Positions 35,912 through 44,227 of a stretch of DNA of 64,000 bases are shown here, one piece after another. Within the stretch, counting starts at the first letter, position 1, and each line of letters opens with the position of its first letter. The DNA comes from Streptomyces sp. SJL17-4 (GTDB lineage: Bacteria > Actinomycetota > Actinomycetes > Streptomycetales > Streptomycetaceae): assembly GCF_036826855.1 (NCBI RefSeq), contig NZ_CP104578.1, positions 1,116,001-1,180,000 of the forward strand. Direction: 5' to 3'. The notes under the pieces are model-generated. The model searched no databases and was not told the origin of the DNA. It saw only the letters and a program-made list of their open reading frames with translations. A program made the translations under genes and the position numbers.

Positions 35912-36496
35912 TTACTTGCTGACCGCGAAACGCATCAGGGCGTGCTCGTCCCCCTGCTTGACCTTCCCCGTCGCATTGATCACTTCGAGCTTCCACGCGT
36001 CGCCGACGCGCATCGCCTTCGCCACCGCGCAGCCGTTGTCCTGGGTGAGCAGGCTCGGCCAGATGTCGGCGACCTGCTGCGAGCTACCGCCGGTCGCGTC
36101 GTAGACCTTGAAGCTGATGTTGCGGGCCTTCTGGAAGGAGCTGCCCTTCTTGTACGCGGCGGCGACGAACACGATCGCCGTGATGTTGGCCGGGATGCGG
36201 GCGAACTCGACGGTGACCGTCTCGTCGTCGCCGTCGCCGTGTCCGGTCTGGTTGTCGCCGCTGTGGACCAGCGCACCGTTGCCCATGGGGTCGAGCGAGT
36301 CGAGCCCCGCAAGGCGCACCGGGTCCCCGCCCTGCATCGCGACGGCGATCAGGTCGAGGTCGGTGCCGGTCTTGCGGCGCAGCTTGCCCAGCACTCCGCC
36401 GGAGCTGCCGGCGGTGGGGTCCCAGGACACGCCTATGGACAGATGGGTCACTCCGTCCAGGTCCGCCGGGCCGTCTTCCTTGGTCAACGTGATCAT
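35912..36496 (-). CDS. TerD-family stress protein
   Basis: This 194-residue TerD-domain protein has the calcium-binding motif region DLDLIAVAMQGGDPV and GDNQTGHGDGDDETVTV. TerD proteins act in tellurite and general stress responses. ATG at 36496 is chosen because AAAGGA stands eight bases upstream; a start three codons earlier would overlap that site. It heads a two-gene unit with the uncharacterised gene at 34845. The 382 bases upstream (36497-36878) show no gene I can support. Confidence 0.88.
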   Translation of the reverse strand: MITLTKEDGPADLDGVTHLSIGVSWDPTAGSSGGVLGKLRRKTGTDLDLIAVAMQGGDPVRLAGLDSLDPMGNGALVHSGDNQTGHGDGDDETVTVEFARIPANITAIVFVAAAYKKGSSFQKARNISFKVYDATGGSSQQVADIWPSLLTQDNGCAVAKAMRVGDAWKLEVINATGKVKQGDEHALMRFAVSK

Positions 36497-36878
36497 GCGC
36501 GTCATCCTTTGTCGAGGGTTCTACAACCGAGAGTGTGCCGGGGTGCCTGACGGTTCCTCGACGGGGGTGGGTCCAACGATTCTGGAGATGCGTGCGCCGC
36601 TCCCTGGACCCCGCCCATTCCCTTGACTCCACCTTGTCTGCTCTGCCCCCGGCCCACGACCGAGAGGGGCGACGGGTGACAACGAAACGCGCTGCACCGA
36701 CCACCCCTTGCTTTACATCGTGCTGCGACGAACGGCAGGTCAGGGACAATGGGGAAGTGATCAAGAGTCTGCTGCATGAGCCTCTTCCCCGTGCACAGGG
36801 GATCCAGGATGATCAGTGGGAAGCAGTCAGCGATGACCGGAGCAACATCGCCTAGGAGTCACAGTCGGCCAACGGACC

Positions 36879-37256
36879 GTGAACGGAACCTTCACCGTCC
36901 GCATCGACGGAATCCGCGCGTGCGCGATTCACCCGGAGAGGTGGCCGGACCCCTACCGGGAAGGCGCAGTCCTGGAATTGTTCATCAACGCGGACGGCCA
37001 GGCGGATGCCTACGCTCCTGCCAGCGCAGATTGCGCAGCAGAACTGCTGCAACACCACTCCGTACCCGAGCGCGTCCTCACCGAACTCGCCAGCGTGCTG
37101 GCAGCAGCGTCCTGGTCACTGACGTTCCAGCAGAACCATGCAGAGATCATTGACGCCATGAAGACCGCGACGGCGAAGATGCCGAGCCAGGCAGCGGAGT
37201 GTTGGTCCAACATCATCATGGACCTTGAGGCCCGCGCTCCTTACGGGGATCGCTGA
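36879..37256 (+). CDS. Hypothetical protein
   Basis: This 125-residue soluble protein starts with GTG (MNGTFTVRIDGIRACAIHPE). It has no recognised motif. The codon use matches the neighbours and the frame is clean, so it is probably real. It lies 101 bases before the IS-split nuclease-like gene on the same strand. Confidence 0.55.
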   Translation: MNGTFTVRIDGIRACAIHPERWPDPYREGAVLELFINADGQADAYAPASADCAAELLQHHSVPERVLTELASVLAAASWSLTFQQNHAEIIDAMKTATAKMPSQAAECWSNIIMDLEARAPYGDR

Positions 37257-37602
37257 GGTGCCACGTGATGGACCCAAGAGGCCACCCGCCTTCGAGTGTC
37301 CGCACAGCACACTCCAAGGCATTGCAGTCGGTCGCCGACATTTGAACAGGAGCCCCTGTGATCAACGAAGCAGACGGCAACGATCCCTCCATAGATGCGG
37401 TTCCGACCGTCTACGGCAACACCATGTTCCGGTCGCGGCTCGAAGCCGACTGGGCGGCCACCCTCGACGTCAACGGCATCGCATGGCAGTACGAACCCGA
37501 GACCATCAGCCTTGAGCCCGGCGCCCTGTACCTCCCGGACTTCTGGCTGCCCGATCTCGGCACCTGGATCGAGGTCAAAGGTCCCGGGATACCGCGCACT
37601 GA

Positions 37603-38943
37603 GATGGTGTCCCGCCGCGTGGTGTAGCAGCGATCAAGGAATAGCCCCTGGTCGTGGGGCGGCCACCGCGCAACTCTCCGAGTAGAGACGCTCGTTGAGA
37701 GAGGTGACGCGATGGCCTTGTCCCAGCATGACTTACTCCGCCTCATGGAAGCACTGCGTACGGCGGACGGAATCGAGTTGGTGCGGGTCCTGGCCCAGCG
37801 GATCCTGCAGGAACTCATCGAAGCCGAGGCCACTGCCCACATCGGTGCGGAGCCCGGCGAGCACACCGAGAGCCGCACGACCTGGCGTAACGGGCACCGG
37901 GAGCGGCTGTTGACCACGCAGGCCGGCGACCTGGACCTGGCGATCCCCAAGGTCCGCACCGGGTCGTTCTTCCCGTCTCTGCTGGAGCGCCGGCGGCGCA
38001 TCGACCAGGCCCTCTACGCCGTCATCATGGAGGCATACGTGCACGGCGTGTCCACCCGCAGCGTGGACGACCTGGTCAAAGCCCTGGGCGGGGACAGCGG
38101 GATCTCCAAGTCCGAGGTCTCCCGGATCTGCGGCGACCTCGACGCGGAACTGACCGTCTTCCGCACCCGGCCCCTGGATCACACCCGCTTCCCCTACATC
38201 TACCTCGACGCGACGTACTGCAAGGCCAGGGTCGAGCACCAGATCGTCTCCCAGGCTGTGGTCATCGCCACCGGCATCACCGAGGACGGCGGCCGCGAAG
38301 TCCTCGGTCTCATGGTCGGCGACAGCGAGACCGAGGTGTTCTGGAGCGAGTTCCTGCGCTCGCTCCGCTCCCGCGGCCTGAGCGGAGTCCGCCTGGTCAT
38401 CGGCGACCACCACCTGGGCCTGGTCGCGGCCGTCCGCAAGGTCATGCTCGGCGCCGCCTACCAGCGATGCCGCGTTCACTTCCTGCGCAACGTCTTCTCG
38501 GTGATCCCGAAGGACTCCGGCGAGATGGTGGCCGCGACGATCCGCACGATCTTCGCCCAGCCCACCGCCGAGGCCGTCCGGTCCCAGCTCGACACCGTCG
38601 CCGACATGCTCGGACGGCAGTTCCCCAAGGTCAGGGACATGCTTCTGGAGGCCAAGACCGACCTGACCGCGTTCGCGGATTTCCCCGAGCGACATTGGAA
38701 GAAACTCCAGTCCACCAACCCCCTGGAGCGGGTCAACCGCGAGATCAAGCGCCGCGTCGACGTCGTCCAGATCTTCCCCAACCCCGACGCCCTCGAACGC
38801 CTCACCACCGCCGTCCTCATCGAGATGCACGACGAATGGATCGCCTTCCCCCGCAGCTACCTCCCCAAAGGCGGCATGGACTCGATCTACCCCCACCCAG
38901 AAGATCAACCCGGCGCCGTTACACCACTACAGGGGACATGACC
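37603..38943 (+). mobile_element. IS256-family insertion sequence
   Basis: This is a 1.34-kb element with one transposase gene. The ends are imperfect inverted repeats sharing TGTCCC and GTGGTGTA at matching positions. The flanks carry an 8-base direct repeat CGCACTGA (37595-37602 and 38944-38951), the usual target duplication of the family. The exact edge could shift by one or two bases. It interrupts the nuclease-like gene and looks intact, so the insertion may be recent. Confidence 0.88.
37712..38941 (+). CDS. IS256-family transposase
   Basis: This 409-residue mutator-type transposase has the DDE core. The first Asp is in YIYLDATYC, the second in LVIGDHHLG, and the final Glu lies in the NPLERVNREIKRR region. 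The N-terminal region has the family sequence TTWRNGHRERLL. Length is normal. ATG at 37712 is preceded by GAGAGGTGACG. It should be active. Confidence 0.95.
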   Translation: MALSQHDLLRLMEALRTADGIELVRVLAQRILQELIEAEATAHIGAEPGEHTESRTTWRNGHRERLLTTQAGDLDLAIPKVRTGSFFPSLLERRRRIDQALYAVIMEAYVHGVSTRSVDDLVKALGGDSGISKSEVSRICGDLDAELTVFRTRPLDHTRFPYIYLDATYCKARVEHQIVSQAVVIATGITEDGGREVLGLMVGDSETEVFWSEFLRSLRSRGLSGVRLVIGDHHLGLVAAVRKVMLGAAYQRCRVHFLRNVFSVIPKDSGEMVAATIRTIFAQPTAEAVRSQLDTVADMLGRQFPKVRDMLLEAKTDLTAFADFPERHWKKLQSTNPLERVNREIKRRVDVVQIFPNPDALERLTTAVLIEMHDEWIAFPRSYLPKGGMDSIYPHPEDQPGAVTPLQGT

Positions 38944-39387
38944 CGCACTGAGAAGACGCAGGAGCTGGCTCGGACGCGTGCCTGCCGATGCGAGGGCACC
39001 TGCACCTGCCGATGGCCCGGCGGTGAGCTCGTCCTGCTGGGTAGGCCGGCCTTGCCCTCCCCCTGGACGGAGACCGGACATCGCCCCAGAAGGGGCTATG
39101 CCAACTGGGAAACACCCTTCGGTCCGTCGACTTACTTCGTGACCTGCCCCGGCTGCGCCCGGGCACAATGGAGCACGCTCCGACGGCCGTGGCGCTGCCG
39201 CGCCTGCCGCACCACGCTCGAAAAGGCGCAGCTGCACAGGCCCGTCGACCGGTTCGTCAGGTTCGTTGAAAGTACAGGTGGCGGGCTTTTCTCCCTGCCG
39301 GACCTGGGCGAGCCGTTCACCGATGCGGAGCTGGGACTCGACGAAGAGCACGACGAGGACATCCTGTAATCGGGCTCCTCGCGAGAA

Positions 39388-39600
39388 CCCCGCCGCGAGG
39401 AGCTGTCCCAGCCGTTCAGCAAGGGTCCAGGCCGCCTCTCGGGCCGTGCGGCCCACGCCGACGAGGGCGGCTGCCGCCGGGCCCGTCCAGTCGTCGTAGC
39501 CGAGGAGCCGGATGCGGGGGTCGGTGGTGCACTCGGTGCCGTCGGTGGGGATGCGGCGGCCGGGGGTTCGGTGGGAGAGGGGTGGGATGCGGTCGCGTTC
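39388..39600 (-). pseudogene. C-terminal remnant of an arsO-like monooxygenase
   Basis: The minus strand reads RRIPTDGTECTT, then RLLGYDDWTGPAAAALVGVG and RTAREAAW, matching the last 50 residues of the ArsO at 3410 (HIPTRGTEAVGEPRLHLLGY and following). The rest of the gene is absent. No stop codon of its own is seen. Just right of it the sequence has two GGTCCCCA words (39634-39655), also found near the att fragment at 19.47k. From 39660 to 39943 I see no gene. Confidence 0.65.
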
Positions 39601-39943
39601 TCCCAGTCGCCCGACACAAGATGCATGCGCCAGACACCGGTCCCCAAGTTTGGTCCCCACACTCCGCGAGGTCGCAGCCGTCCGGTCAGGGCGAACCCTA
39701 GAAGTCCAGGCCAGGGTTGCAAGTAGTGGCGCGTTCCGGAGAGACCCGGCGAGGGGCTCTGCTCGAGGGCAGTAGGCGACGGTGTGCGCAAGGGTGGACT
39801 CGCCGATGCCGGGTCGGCCGGATGCGCTGCTACGGCGAGGGTGGACGAGGCCACCGACCTCCGCCCCACACGGCTCTGAGAGCCTCAGATCACGCCGCGC
39901 TGGGCTCGCGAACAGCAAGGGCACAGGACAGAGGCAGCACGTC

Positions 39944-40660
39944 TCACGCCCAGCCCGCGGGCGACCGGTGGCAGGACGCGACGGCTCGTAGTTCGTCGGC
40001 CACCGCTGCAATCCCTGCAGTCATGAGGGGGCGCACGGAGCTGGCTTCGCGTGCGTCCCTCCAAAAGCCGTCCTTCGGGGGCACGAAAGGCACAACGCTC
40101 AATCCGTGGGCTTCGAACGGCGCGGTGACCAGGTAACTCATGCCGCCGGTTCCACACAGGTAGCCGCGCCCACCGCTGACAGCTGTGAGGTCTGCGAGCC
40201 GTTGTGAGCGCTCCGCCCGAGCCGGCAGGCAACTGCTGCGCAGGATTCGCCCCCTCCATCCCAGCAGCCTGAGCAAGACCTTCGTGGATTCCTCGGCGAC
40301 TGCGGCCACCCTCGCGGTGTCAAAACATTGAAGTACAGAGTCCAGCCCGTCTCGGAGTATCGGCCAATCCGGACTCCTCGAGTAGTACTGCGTCAGCATG
40401 TGGGTGGTGCGCCGACGAGCCAGCTGCGGGTCGACCACCACCGCGTCCCTGATGAGGGTGGACCGGCCGTCGGGTAGGTGGGCGGGAATCGAGAGCCACT
40501 GGAGCCGGGACGGACTGGACATGCTTCCGAGACGGGCGCGGTGCTGGAAGTCGCGGCGGGCGAACTGGACGTCGTCGAGGACGATCCAGCAGTCCGCCGC
40601 GAAGAGCTTCGCGAGGGTGCTCAGCCGGGGGAAGAGGTTGGGCTGGTGAATCGCTACCAA
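39944..40660 (-). CDS. WbqC-family protein
   Basis: This protein of about 238 residues has the WbqC N-terminal motif AIHQPNLFPRLSTLAKL and LDDVQFARRDFQHRARL. WbqC proteins occur in sugar and nucleotide-sugar clusters and are of unknown mechanism. The start is placed at TTG 40660 because the motif begins three residues later and GGGAGGA lies close by; a start at 40735 would overlap the YdcF gene. It follows ydcF on the same strand and joins a divergent three-gene unit. Confidence 0.75.
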   Translation of the reverse strand: MVAIHQPNLFPRLSTLAKLFAADCWIVLDDVQFARRDFQHRARLGSMSSPSRLQWLSIPAHLPDGRSTLIRDAVVVDPQLARRRTTHMLTQYYSRSPDWPILRDGLDSVLQCFDTARVAAVAEESTKVLLRLLGWRGRILRSSCLPARAERSQRLADLTAVSGGRGYLCGTGGMSYLVTAPFEAHGLSVVPFVPPKDGFWRDAREASSVRPLMTAGIAAVADELRAVASCHRSPAGWA

Positions 40661-40676
40661 TCCTCCCGGGGCTGTT

Positions 40677-41345
40677 TCACGCGCCGATGAGCCTGCTGGT
40701 GAAGCCGGCGTGGATGAGGTCTTCGTAAGCGGCATGCACGTTCTCCGGGACGTCCTGCTCGATCGCGAAGCCCTGCTTCGGATACTCGATGATGCGCTGG
40801 AGGTCGCCGACGAGCATGTCGATGACGAGCCTCTCGTCGCCGATGCTCTTCAAGTAGTCGTCGAACTCCATCGGTTCGGAGGCGCACAGCACTTCGGCCT
40901 CGGGCCACAGCTTGCGGGCGGTGGCGAAGGAGCGTCGCTCCATGTACGGCTTGGAGACGAGGAGCACCGACTTCGGGGTGAGGCCGGCGGAGGCGAGGAG
41001 CTCTCGGGACAGCTCGATGTTCTGACCCGTGTTGCCGGCGTTCGGTTCCACCAGGATCGCACTGTCGGGCACGCCGAGAGTGAGAGCGTGCTCGCAGAAG
41101 TGAACGGCTTCGCCGCGGGGGAAGACCTTCGCGGTGGTGGGGCTGTTGCCGCCGGTGAACACCAGGGTGGGGAACAGCCCAGCCCGATACAGCTCCGCGG
41201 AGAAGGCTGCGACGCCGAGGTCATGGCTGCCGAGGCCGATGGCGACGTCGACAGGGCGCAGGTCGTGACCCATTTGGTGGTAGTCCCAGACCAGCTTGGC
41301 ATTGCGGATCTGCTCGTCGTTGATGGCCGGCTGGTTGTCGGTCAC
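40677..41345 (-). CDS. YdcF/DUF218-family protein
   Basis: This 222-residue protein has the DUF218 elements AIGLGSHDLGVAAF, LVFTGGNSPTTAKVFP and EPNAGNTGQNIELSRELL. YdcF binds SAM in E. coli, and other members act in envelope metabolism. GTG at 41345 with GGGAGACG upstream is the start. It follows the XRE-TPR regulator by 16 bases and is likely co-transcribed with it and WbqC. Confidence 0.8.
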   Translation of the reverse strand: MTDNQPAINDEQIRNAKLVWDYHQMGHDLRPVDVAIGLGSHDLGVAAFSAELYRAGLFPTLVFTGGNSPTTAKVFPRGEAVHFCEHALTLGVPDSAILVEPNAGNTGQNIELSRELLASAGLTPKSVLLVSKPYMERRSFATARKLWPEAEVLCASEPMEFDDYLKSIGDERLVIDMLVGDLQRIIEYPKQGFAIEQDVPENVHAAYEDLIHAGFTSRLIGA

Positions 41346-41361
41346 TCGTTCGTCTCCCTGG

Positions 41362-42474
41362 TCAACGTGGTGAAGGGCTGGCTGGCCCATCGGCCGTCCT
41401 CCGGATGTCCGTGATGCTGCGGAGCTGGTGGGTCAGGCCGTACTGGGCCGCCCGCTTGGCAGCGTCGTCGAGGACGCGTAACCCATCATCCAGGGTCGCG
41501 CGGTCGGACAGGAGGATGTGCCCGTACGCGGTGTCCAGCCGTACCCGCTGCATGGGCGCATCGGTGATGCCTGTACTGCGAGCCACGTCGATGAGGCGCA
41601 GGGCCGCGTCGAGATTGCCGGTTCCGCGGTGGGCCAGGGCGAGCTTCTGCTGCGCGACGGACCAGTCGTCCTGCTCGGCCAGGCCCTCGAACTCGCGAAT
41701 GGCCTCCTCCATCACCCGGACCGCGTAGTCGTGGTTACCGTCCTTGCTGAGGGCGGTGCCCACCCACAGGCGCGCACGGGCGCGGTCTCGCGGGGATAAC
41801 CGCTCGTCGATCGCAAGGTCCTCGTACTGCCGAGCCGCAGTGTCCAGCGCACCGGACATCTCGGTGACGACCGCCAGGGAGAGGTCGAGCTGCGCCACAC
41901 GTCGCGGAATCGCCAACTCGGTGTAGAGCGAGCGGGCGTTGGCGTAGCACCGCTGGGCGGAGAGCGGGCCTACGACTGCCCCTTGGTCCCGCTTGAGATC
42001 GCCTTGAAGGGCGACGGAGCGGGCGAGAAGGTAGGTGCCTCGCTCGTCCAGCTCCGAGGGCCGGTAGCTCGACGACCACCGCCGTAGAAGATCGTCGGCG
42101 AACGCGAAGTTCTGGTGGGACAGTGCGATGACCGCGCGTTCGAGGTCGTCCGTCCAGGATTCGTACTCCCAGGCCCGAGGCCGGGGGATGGTGACGCGCG
42201 CCGTTTCGCCGGCGTCCCCTTCCCCTGGTCCTGCGGAGAGCTTCGCGAGCTCCGTCTCGAATCTCAGATGGGTTGCGGCATCGGACCGGGCCAGCGCGGT
42301 GTCGAGGATGGCCTGGCTCTCGGTGTTGGGCCGCCTCTTGTCCCGGTACTTCTCCCAGTTGCTGATGGTGTTGACCGCGATGCCCAGGTGCTCGGAGTAG
42401 CGGCGCACGCTCAGCCGAAGGGCCCTGCGCAGGGCAAGCGCCTCCAGGCCGGTCCATTCGTGAACGGTCGCCAC
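41362..42474 (-). CDS. XRE-type regulator with TPR-like region
   Basis: This 370-residue protein has an N-terminal helix-turn-helix (LRLSVRRYSEHLGIAVNTISNWEKY) and a long helical region of TPR-like repeats (about 120-360). Such proteins are typical actinomycete regulators. GTG at 42474 follows AAAGGAG. The gene is divergent from the large biosynthetic operon with a 146-base gap, so it probably controls that operon and its own. Confidence 0.8.
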   Translation of the reverse strand: MATVHEWTGLEALALRRALRLSVRRYSEHLGIAVNTISNWEKYRDKRRPNTESQAILDTALARSDAATHLRFETELAKLSAGPGEGDAGETARVTIPRPRAWEYESWTDDLERAVIALSHQNFAFADDLLRRWSSSYRPSELDERGTYLLARSVALQGDLKRDQGAVVGPLSAQRCYANARSLYTELAIPRRVAQLDLSLAVVTEMSGALDTAARQYEDLAIDERLSPRDRARARLWVGTALSKDGNHDYAVRVMEEAIREFEGLAEQDDWSVAQQKLALAHRGTGNLDAALRLIDVARSTGITDAPMQRVRLDTAYGHILLSDRATLDDGLRVLDDAAKRAAQYGLTHQLRSITDIRRTADGPASPSPR

Positions 42475-42620
42475 GTGCCACTCCTTTCCGATGCCATCGA
42501 AGCACGTGGCGACCGCGCCGGGGGCGGTTGTGGGACAGAAGTGGGACAGACGTGGATTCCCCGATCGCAAGGTGGCGACCAGGCTCGGAGTGTCCCCCTT
42601 TCCCGATCCGATGGGTGGTC

Positions 42621-43019
42621 ATGACCATGGAGCCCCTTACGGAACAGCGGAACGTCACGGGCCCGATCGTCTTCGGATTTCTGCGGCTCGTCGGGGTTTC
42701 CGCGAGCCGCCAGCAGGCGCTCGCCAAGACCATCACCGACTACTGCCGCCGCCACGAACTGACGCTGGGCGGTGTGTACATGGAGCGCTGCGCGGCGACG
42801 TCGGGCGCTTTCACGGGCATGCTCGACGCCGTCGCGGCCACTCGCCCGTACGGCATCGTCTTCCCCGCCCCGTCCCACTTGGGCCCCAGGGCCATAGCGG
42901 CTCACCGCCGGCAGCGGCTGCACGAAGCCGGCACGGAGATTCTGCTCGTACGAGGGGCCCGACCGCCGGTAGCAGACGAATCGGCCTCGACGCCGAACTC
43001 GGGGAGCACCACGTCATGA
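42621..43019 (+). CDS. Resolvase-fold small protein
   Basis: This 132-residue protein resembles the catalytic domain of serine resolvases (VFGFLRLVGVSASRQQALAKTI, then YGIVFPAPSHLGP and LHEAGTEILLVRG) but has no DNA-binding domain and no clear catalytic Ser context. It may be a regulatory relative rather than a recombinase. It is the first gene of the plus-strand operon and overlaps the next gene by four bases. Met1 or Met3 may be the start. Confidence 0.6.
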   Translation: MTMEPLTEQRNVTGPIVFGFLRLVGVSASRQQALAKTITDYCRRHELTLGGVYMERCAATSGAFTGMLDAVAATRPYGIVFPAPSHLGPRAIAAHRRQRLHEAGTEILLVRGARPPVADESASTPNSGSTTS

Positions 43020-43537
43020 ACTTCGACCGGGAACTTCTCCTGCTGGGCAGCCGCCGCATCGACGGTCTGGGCAGCATCCTTGACGCCCCGCAGCACCAGA
43101 AGTGCCTGACGTTCGCCGCCGACGACACGGCCCCGGGCACAGCACGCCGCTTCACCCGCGACGTTCTGACCGCCTGGGGTGCGGAGGACCTGCTGGACGA
43201 CGTCGTGCTCATCGTCAGCGAGCTCGCGACGAACGCCGAGCGCCACGGCTGTCGTCTCGCGCACCACGACTGCGTTGAGGAAGCCAAGCATCGCCAGCAC
43301 CGGGACGAGTTCACTCTGACGCTCGCCCTCCAGGCCGGCGTCGTGGGGATCGAGGTGGAGGACAACTCCCCGAAGCTGCCCGTCCCGCAGATCGCCTCCC
43401 CCTACGCGACTGGTGGACGTGGCCTGCTCCTGGTGTCCGCCGTGGCCGACGCCTGGACCGCATGTCCCAAGCAGGACGGAAACGGCAAGCGGGTGATCGC
43501 CTTCGTGAAACGCCCCAATACCTCCCTCACTCCCTGA
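43016..43537 (+). CDS. HATPase_c anti-sigma-type ATP-binding protein
   Basis: This 173-residue GHKL ATPase has the N box VSELATNAERHG, the G1 box VEDNSP and the G2 region ATGGRGLLLVSAVAD. Proteins of this size act as anti-sigma or serine-kinase regulators in Streptomyces. Together with the XRE-TPR gene it gives the operon its own regulators. Its ATG overlaps the previous stop. Confidence 0.8.
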   Translation: MNFDRELLLLGSRRIDGLGSILDAPQHQKCLTFAADDTAPGTARRFTRDVLTAWGAEDLLDDVVLIVSELATNAERHGCRLAHHDCVEEAKHRQHRDEFTLTLALQAGVVGIEVEDNSPKLPVPQIASPYATGGRGLLLVSAVADAWTACPKQDGNGKRVIAFVKRPNTSLTP

Positions 43538-43558
43538 TCCCTTCACCGGAGTTACCTC

Positions 43559-44227
43559 ATGTCCACCCTGCTCCTGCCCTCGCCTTTGCCTCCGAAGGCG
43601 CTGCTCCTCGACCTCGACGGCGTACTCCTCGACACCCGTCCGGTCATGGAGCGCGCATGGCAGCAAGTCCAGAACGAGCACGGTCTCGACGTACCGTTCG
43701 AAGAGTACGAGCGCCACCTCGGCCGGCCGTTCGCCGACATCATGGAGCGGCTCGGATTCACCGAGTCCGAGCGGTTTCACCGTACGTACGACGAGGCGTC
43801 GATCGCAGCCTCCCACCACGCCCTCGAGTTCGACGGCGCCGTGGAGGTCCTGCACGTCTTCGTCGCCGTCGGCTGGCGCCTCGGTGTCGTCACGTCCAAG
43901 CCCTTGGAGCGGGCGGCCCCGCTCCTGACCAACCTCGGTTGCCCGTTCTCCACGGTGCGCACACCGAACGGTGGTGGACGCGGCAAGCCCGCGCCGGACC
44001 CGGTCCTCCTCGCCCTGACTGACCTGGGCGTTGATCCCGCCGACGCCGTGTACGTGGGCGACATGGCGGTCGACCAGGAAGCCGCCCGCCGCGCCGGAGT
44101 CCCGTACGTCCACGCCGGCTGGGGATACGGCTGCCCGAGTTCCCCCTCCCCCGTGGTCGCCGAATCCCCGAAGGACCTACTGAGGCTCCTAGCCCCCGGC
44201 CCCTTCCTCGAAGGGAGCCTGTTGTGA
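43559..44227 (+). CDS. HAD-superfamily phosphatase
   Basis: This 222-residue HAD hydrolase has motif I LLDLDGVLLDTRP, motif II VVTSKP, motif III Lys in GKPAPDP and motif IV YVGDMAVDQEAA. It belongs to the phosphoglycolate-phosphatase-like group acting on sugar phosphates or nucleotides. Its end overlaps the next start by four bases. In the operon it could remove phosphate from a pathway intermediate. Confidence 0.85.
   Translation: MSTLLLPSPLPPKALLLDLDGVLLDTRPVMERAWQQVQNEHGLDVPFEEYERHLGRPFADIMERLGFTESERFHRTYDEASIAASHHALEFDGAVEVLHVFVAVGWRLGVVTSKPLERAAPLLTNLGCPFSTVRTPNGGGRGKPAPDPVLLALTDLGVDPADAVYVGDMAVDQEAARRAGVPYVHAGWGYGCPSSPSPVVAESPKDLLRLLAPGPFLEGSLL

Larger units (their letters stand above)
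37358..39369 (+). pseudogene. PD-(D/E)XK nuclease-like gene split by an IS256 element
   Basis: The 5' part (37358-37602, GTG start with AACAGGAG) reads FRSRLEADWAATL, then YLPDFWLPDLGTWIEVKG, the PDF...EVK pattern of PD-(D/E)XK nucleases. Removing the IS and one 8-base repeat rejoins GIPRTE to KTQELARTR in frame and gives a 220-residue protein with a Cys-rich middle (CRCEGTCTC, and CPGCA with CRACR). The function is unknown. The gene is inactivated by the insertion. Confidence 0.8.

Noticed and set aside
42621..43019. Active serine recombinase
   Set aside because: It is a stand-alone catalytic-fold domain without a DNA-binding region or clear active-site pattern.
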